Below the pieces are notes generated by a model, which ran no database searches, was not told the origin of the DNA, and saw only the letters and a program-made list of their open reading frames with translations. A DNA stretch of 16,887 nt from Succinatimonas hippei (GTDB lineage Bacteria > Pseudomonadota > Gammaproteobacteria > Enterobacterales > Succinivibrionaceae), in NCBI GenBank assembly GCA_004557545.1, contig SFGV01000043.1, positions 1 through 16,887 on the forward strand, given 5' to 3'. Positions 14,492 to 16,887 of this stretch are shown here, piece by piece (within the stretch, counting starts at the first letter, position 1; every line of letters begins with the position of its first letter). Made by a program: the position numbers and the translations under genes.

Positions 14492-16164
14492 TCATCCTCT
14501 CTCTCATCCATATCAGGTTCAGGAAGATCCTTAAGCAACTTGTTCAGCTGTCTCGAAACAGAGGTTCGCATATCTTCATAATATTCTTCTGTATCTTTAT
14601 TCACCGTACTGTTTTCTGCTTCACACAGGGCCCAAAGCAGTGAATCTATTCCTGACACCATAACCGATTGACTCAGAATCGGGTAGTAAACTTTCTGATA
14701 GAAAGGATGACTTCTGTTAATCTTAACTGCATGCTTCCCTTCCTTTGTAAGACATGGCTGCCAGAGATTACCATAAGGAAGTTCATCAACAGGTATGACT
14801 CGCATCTCACCTTGTTTCGCCCCTGAAACGATCTCGATTTTATGGTTGAACGTACCATTTCCGTTAGTAAGTTCTGCTGTATCCTTTCCTGTCGGAATCA
14901 TCTTTGACTCTTCAGCTTTAGGAGCCATGGTTTCAATATTCCGGTTGGAAGAAGCATGTGCATCTATATTCTCAGATTTTTTCTCCACTTTTTTTGTCGT
15001 ACCTATACGGTAACGGTCATTTGCCTCACGGCGTGGCGGAGCAATAAACTGGTTTTTAATCCAGTCCATAATTTCTTCAGCCGGCAGAATTCTTGATTTC
15101 TTGATATCTACATTAAATGCGCTGTCAAGTTCAGAACCAAAAGAAAATTCAACACGAAGAAGGCTGTAGTGTGGCTCATTTGAAAACATATCCAGCCAGT
15201 CACCATAATGAATCAGTCTGTTTTCACGATAGACATAAAATCCCTCGGTATTTACCGAAATCTTCGCCTTGTCACGAGCTTGAGGTGTTGAGAAATCTGT
15301 AGGTCGCGGCAGGACATACGCACACAGTTTTACTGGGAATGTTTTTTTCCCGTCAACCTTAATCTTTAACGGGTGTTTGAGCGGATAGGACAGAGTCTCT
15401 TTCTCTATAGTACAGAATGGATCTATAGCCTCGACTGGCACCATGTCAATCATGATGTCAATATTTGGACACTCCGTGTAATTCTTGTCAATAAAACGCT
15501 GGAAGGTCACTCCAAGATGATATCTGAGTTTGTTTTTCTTATTCTTGACGGCATTTTGTATACTTGATCTGGTCGAATAATCTTCAAGGCCCTTAGCTAG
15601 CAGACGATCTACCTTCTCCCAGATCACCACAGTTCCTGTACTGTCGCCGGATATACTTTCAAGTATATTCACTTCTGATTTTGAAGGTTCCATCGTCTTT
15701 GGCTTCCAACGGTTTACCTGAGCGATGTAATCAAGATCCCATTGTATTTTTCTGATAACACCGTCTGACCCTCGGGATACCAGACTGAAGCATCTGCAGA
15801 AAGCCGTGGATGCAGTTTTCAAACCAAGACCAAACTTACTAAGGCTCTTCTTGTTATCCCGTTCCTTGGAGCCGTATTTCATGGCATTTCTAAGTTCGAT
15901 CATGTTCATACCGCAACCATTATCAGTGATTATTACTGATATATCACCCTTAGGGTTGACATTCATGGATATGTCTACCTTGGATGCTCCAGCAGTTATA
16001 GAGTTATCGATAATATCAGCAACAGCCGTATTGAAGTCATATCCTGTATCACGGAGGCCAAAAGCAACCCTGTCAGCATCAGGAAGAATTTCATCGTCAA
16101 ATTTCTCTTCAATGACATTAGCATCCGCGGTCTTTGCGGGGTTATTTACATTCTCAACTAACAT
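14488..16164 (-). CDS. MORC/MutL-like GHKL ATPase
   Basis: A 558-residue protein. The GHKL ATP-binding fold fills about 28-200: N box AVADIIDNSITAGA (47-60), G1 DNGCGM (81-86), G2 FGLGLKTAS (111-119). The usual Glu of the N box (ExxDN) is Asp50 here. An S5-like transducer domain follows, with GFYVYRENRLIHYGDW (308-323) and the KKSRILP lysine loop (355-361). A lysine-rich, poorly conserved linker covers about 385-440. The C-terminal domain contains KINRSHPFYQKVYYP (481-495), a pattern seen in MutL-like ATPases of restriction operons. Such ATPases are thought to close as a clamp on DNA and couple recognition to cleavage. AGAGGA lies before the ATG. It overlaps the SNF2 stop by 7 bases and the HNH start by 4, so the three probably form one complex. 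Confidence 0.9.
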   Translation of the reverse strand: MLVENVNNPAKTADANVIEEKFDDEILPDADRVAFGLRDTGYDFNTAVADIIDNSITAGASKVDISMNVNPKGDISVIITDNGCGMNMIELRNAMKYGSKERDNKKSLSKFGLGLKTASTAFCRCFSLVSRGSDGVIRKIQWDLDYIAQVNRWKPKTMEPSKSEVNILESISGDSTGTVVIWEKVDRLLAKGLEDYSTRSSIQNAVKNKKNKLRYHLGVTFQRFIDKNYTECPNIDIMIDMVPVEAIDPFCTIEKETLSYPLKHPLKIKVDGKKTFPVKLCAYVLPRPTDFSTPQARDKAKISVNTEGFYVYRENRLIHYGDWLDMFSNEPHYSLLRVEFSFGSELDSAFNVDIKKSRILPAEEIMDWIKNQFIAPPRREANDRYRIGTTKKVEKKSENIDAHASSNRNIETMAPKAEESKMIPTGKDTAELTNGNGTFNHKIEIVSGAKQGEMRVIPVDELPYGNLWQPCLTKEGKHAVKINRSHPFYQKVYYPILSQSVMVSGIDSLLWALCEAENSTVNKDTEEYYEDMRTSVSRQLNKLLKDLPEPDMDEREDE

Positions 16165-16844
16165 ATTCTTTGTCCTCTGGGTGTCATTGCCAACGCATCA
16201 ATAATATCCTGCATATCAGCAGAAGATCCGTCAGATCCGATCACTGCCGTCTCTGCCATCTCTCTTTTACGTTCGAGCCTTTCGTTGATAATTTCTTCCA
16301 CCGTACCTAGATAATACAACCTATAAATAAACGTAGTTTTCTTCTGTCCCCTCCGGTATGCTCTGGCTGATGACTGATCCTCCAGGGCCGGATTCCATTC
16401 CGGATTATAGTGAATCACATGGTTTGCCGCTGTAATGTTTAATCCTGTTCCTGCGGCTCTGGGATTCAGAACAAGCAGTCCGCCTCCATCCATAGAATTA
16501 AAAGCGTCCACTTTCTGCTGTCTATCTGGAACAGGAGTTGTTCCGTTTATAAAATCAACAGTCACTCCAAACCGTGACGGAATATCCGTAATAAAAATCT
16601 CAAACATTTTTTGATACGAAGTAAACAGGAGAACTTTCTCTTTACGTTCAAAGATCTCTTCTAGAATTTCACAGGTTCTCTGGTATTTAATTGAGCACTT
16701 GGCAGGGTCTCCGGAAACGCTGTCATCATAGATTTCAGGATGAGTACAGTACATTCTGAGTTTCTGAATCGCCGGAAGAGCTGTCATCCCGCTCTTCCGT
16801 AACACCGCCGTCTGGCATAATGTCGAAGAGTACGCCCGTTTCAT
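16158..16844 (-). CDS. SNF2-family helicase, C-terminal RecA domain only (truncated or broken)
   Basis: 228 residues that correspond to the second RecA-like domain of SWI2/SNF2 ATPases: LPAIQKLRMYCTHPEI (23-38), KVLLFTSYQKMFE (70-82), FINGTTPVPDRQQKVDAFN (98-116), LVLNPRAAGTGLNITAANHVIHYNPEWNPALEDQ (124-157; motif V) and SSARAYRRGQ (158-167; motif VI). TVEEIINERLERK is the usual end. The N-terminal ATP-binding domain (Walker A, DExx box) is absent from the window. The first ATG is preceded immediately by TAG, with another in-frame TAG 9 bases before that, so the frame does not continue to the right. Either the gene is frameshifted or interrupted near 16845, or this marks an insertion or assembly junction. 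It ends inside the GHKL ATPase start. With a full partner it would be the DNA translocase of the system. Confidence 0.8.
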   Translation of the reverse strand: MKRAYSSTLCQTAVLRKSGMTALPAIQKLRMYCTHPEIYDDSVSGDPAKCSIKYQRTCEILEEIFERKEKVLLFTSYQKMFEIFITDIPSRFGVTVDFINGTTPVPDRQQKVDAFNSMDGGGLLVLNPRAAGTGLNITAANHVIHYNPEWNPALEDQSSARAYRRGQKKTTFIYRLYYLGTVEEIINERLERKREMAETAVIGSDGSSADMQDIIDALAMTPRGQRIC

Positions 16845-16887
16845 CTATTCGATGATCTATCTGGTGGCAGGGGTGATGTTGTTGTCC

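Overview
The window looks like a chromosomal segment of a gammaproteobacterium that uses Dam/MutH mismatch repair. The evidence is a MutH with its DX6EXK catalytic core, SdhE, a PtsP of the nitrogen PTS, RppH and a C1-A72 initiator tRNA, plus the gene order mutH / rppH-ptsP-...-thyA known from Escherichia coli. An anaerobic gut or rumen lineage such as the Succinivibrionaceae is possible, but this is only a guess from the overall look of the proteins.

Layout. (1) 1-1180, minus strand: an AAA-ATPase-like / PD-(D/E)XK family gene, cut by the window edge and broken by a frameshift. (2) 1335-8799, minus strand: a tightly packed housekeeping run read rppH > ptsP > thyA > sdhE > srmB > nagA > rpiR-type regulator, with junctions of a few bases or overlapping stop/start codons; lgt, which sits between ptsP and thyA in E. 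coli, is missing. (3) 8842-8946: a divergent promoter region, then mutH on the plus strand. (4) 9643-10110: an AT-rich gene-free stretch with a repeated TTTTTCGCYA motif, leading to a small free-standing CBM48 (glycogen-binding) protein. (5) 10546-10666: a strong sigma70-type promoter with an inverted repeat in its spacer, and an initiator tRNA-fMet. (6) 10764-11753, minus: a DUF1848 protein with a CX3CX2C cluster motif and a C-terminal QLSLF motif that looks like a sliding-clamp-binding peptide. (7) 11913-16844, minus: a visibly more AT-rich defence cassette.

The defence cassette reads SNF2 helicase (C-terminal part) > MORC/MutL-like GHKL ATPase > HNH endonuclease, joined by 7-nt and 4-nt gene overlaps. 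A gap with two palindromes follows, and then a second unit of an HTH-fused cytosine-C5 methyltransferase > Vsr-like endonuclease. This matches the restriction-modification operons with MORC-type ATPases described by Iyer, Abhiman and Aravind. The likely job is methyl marking of self DNA by the methyltransferase, and ATP-driven surveillance and cleavage of unmarked DNA by SNF2 + GHKL + HNH. The Vsr protein either repairs T:G mismatches or is a second nuclease. A GGACA/TGTCC inverted repeat just upstream of the methyltransferase is a good candidate operator for its own HTH domain. At the far right edge the SNF2 frame is closed by stop codons, so the helicase is either truncated or broken.
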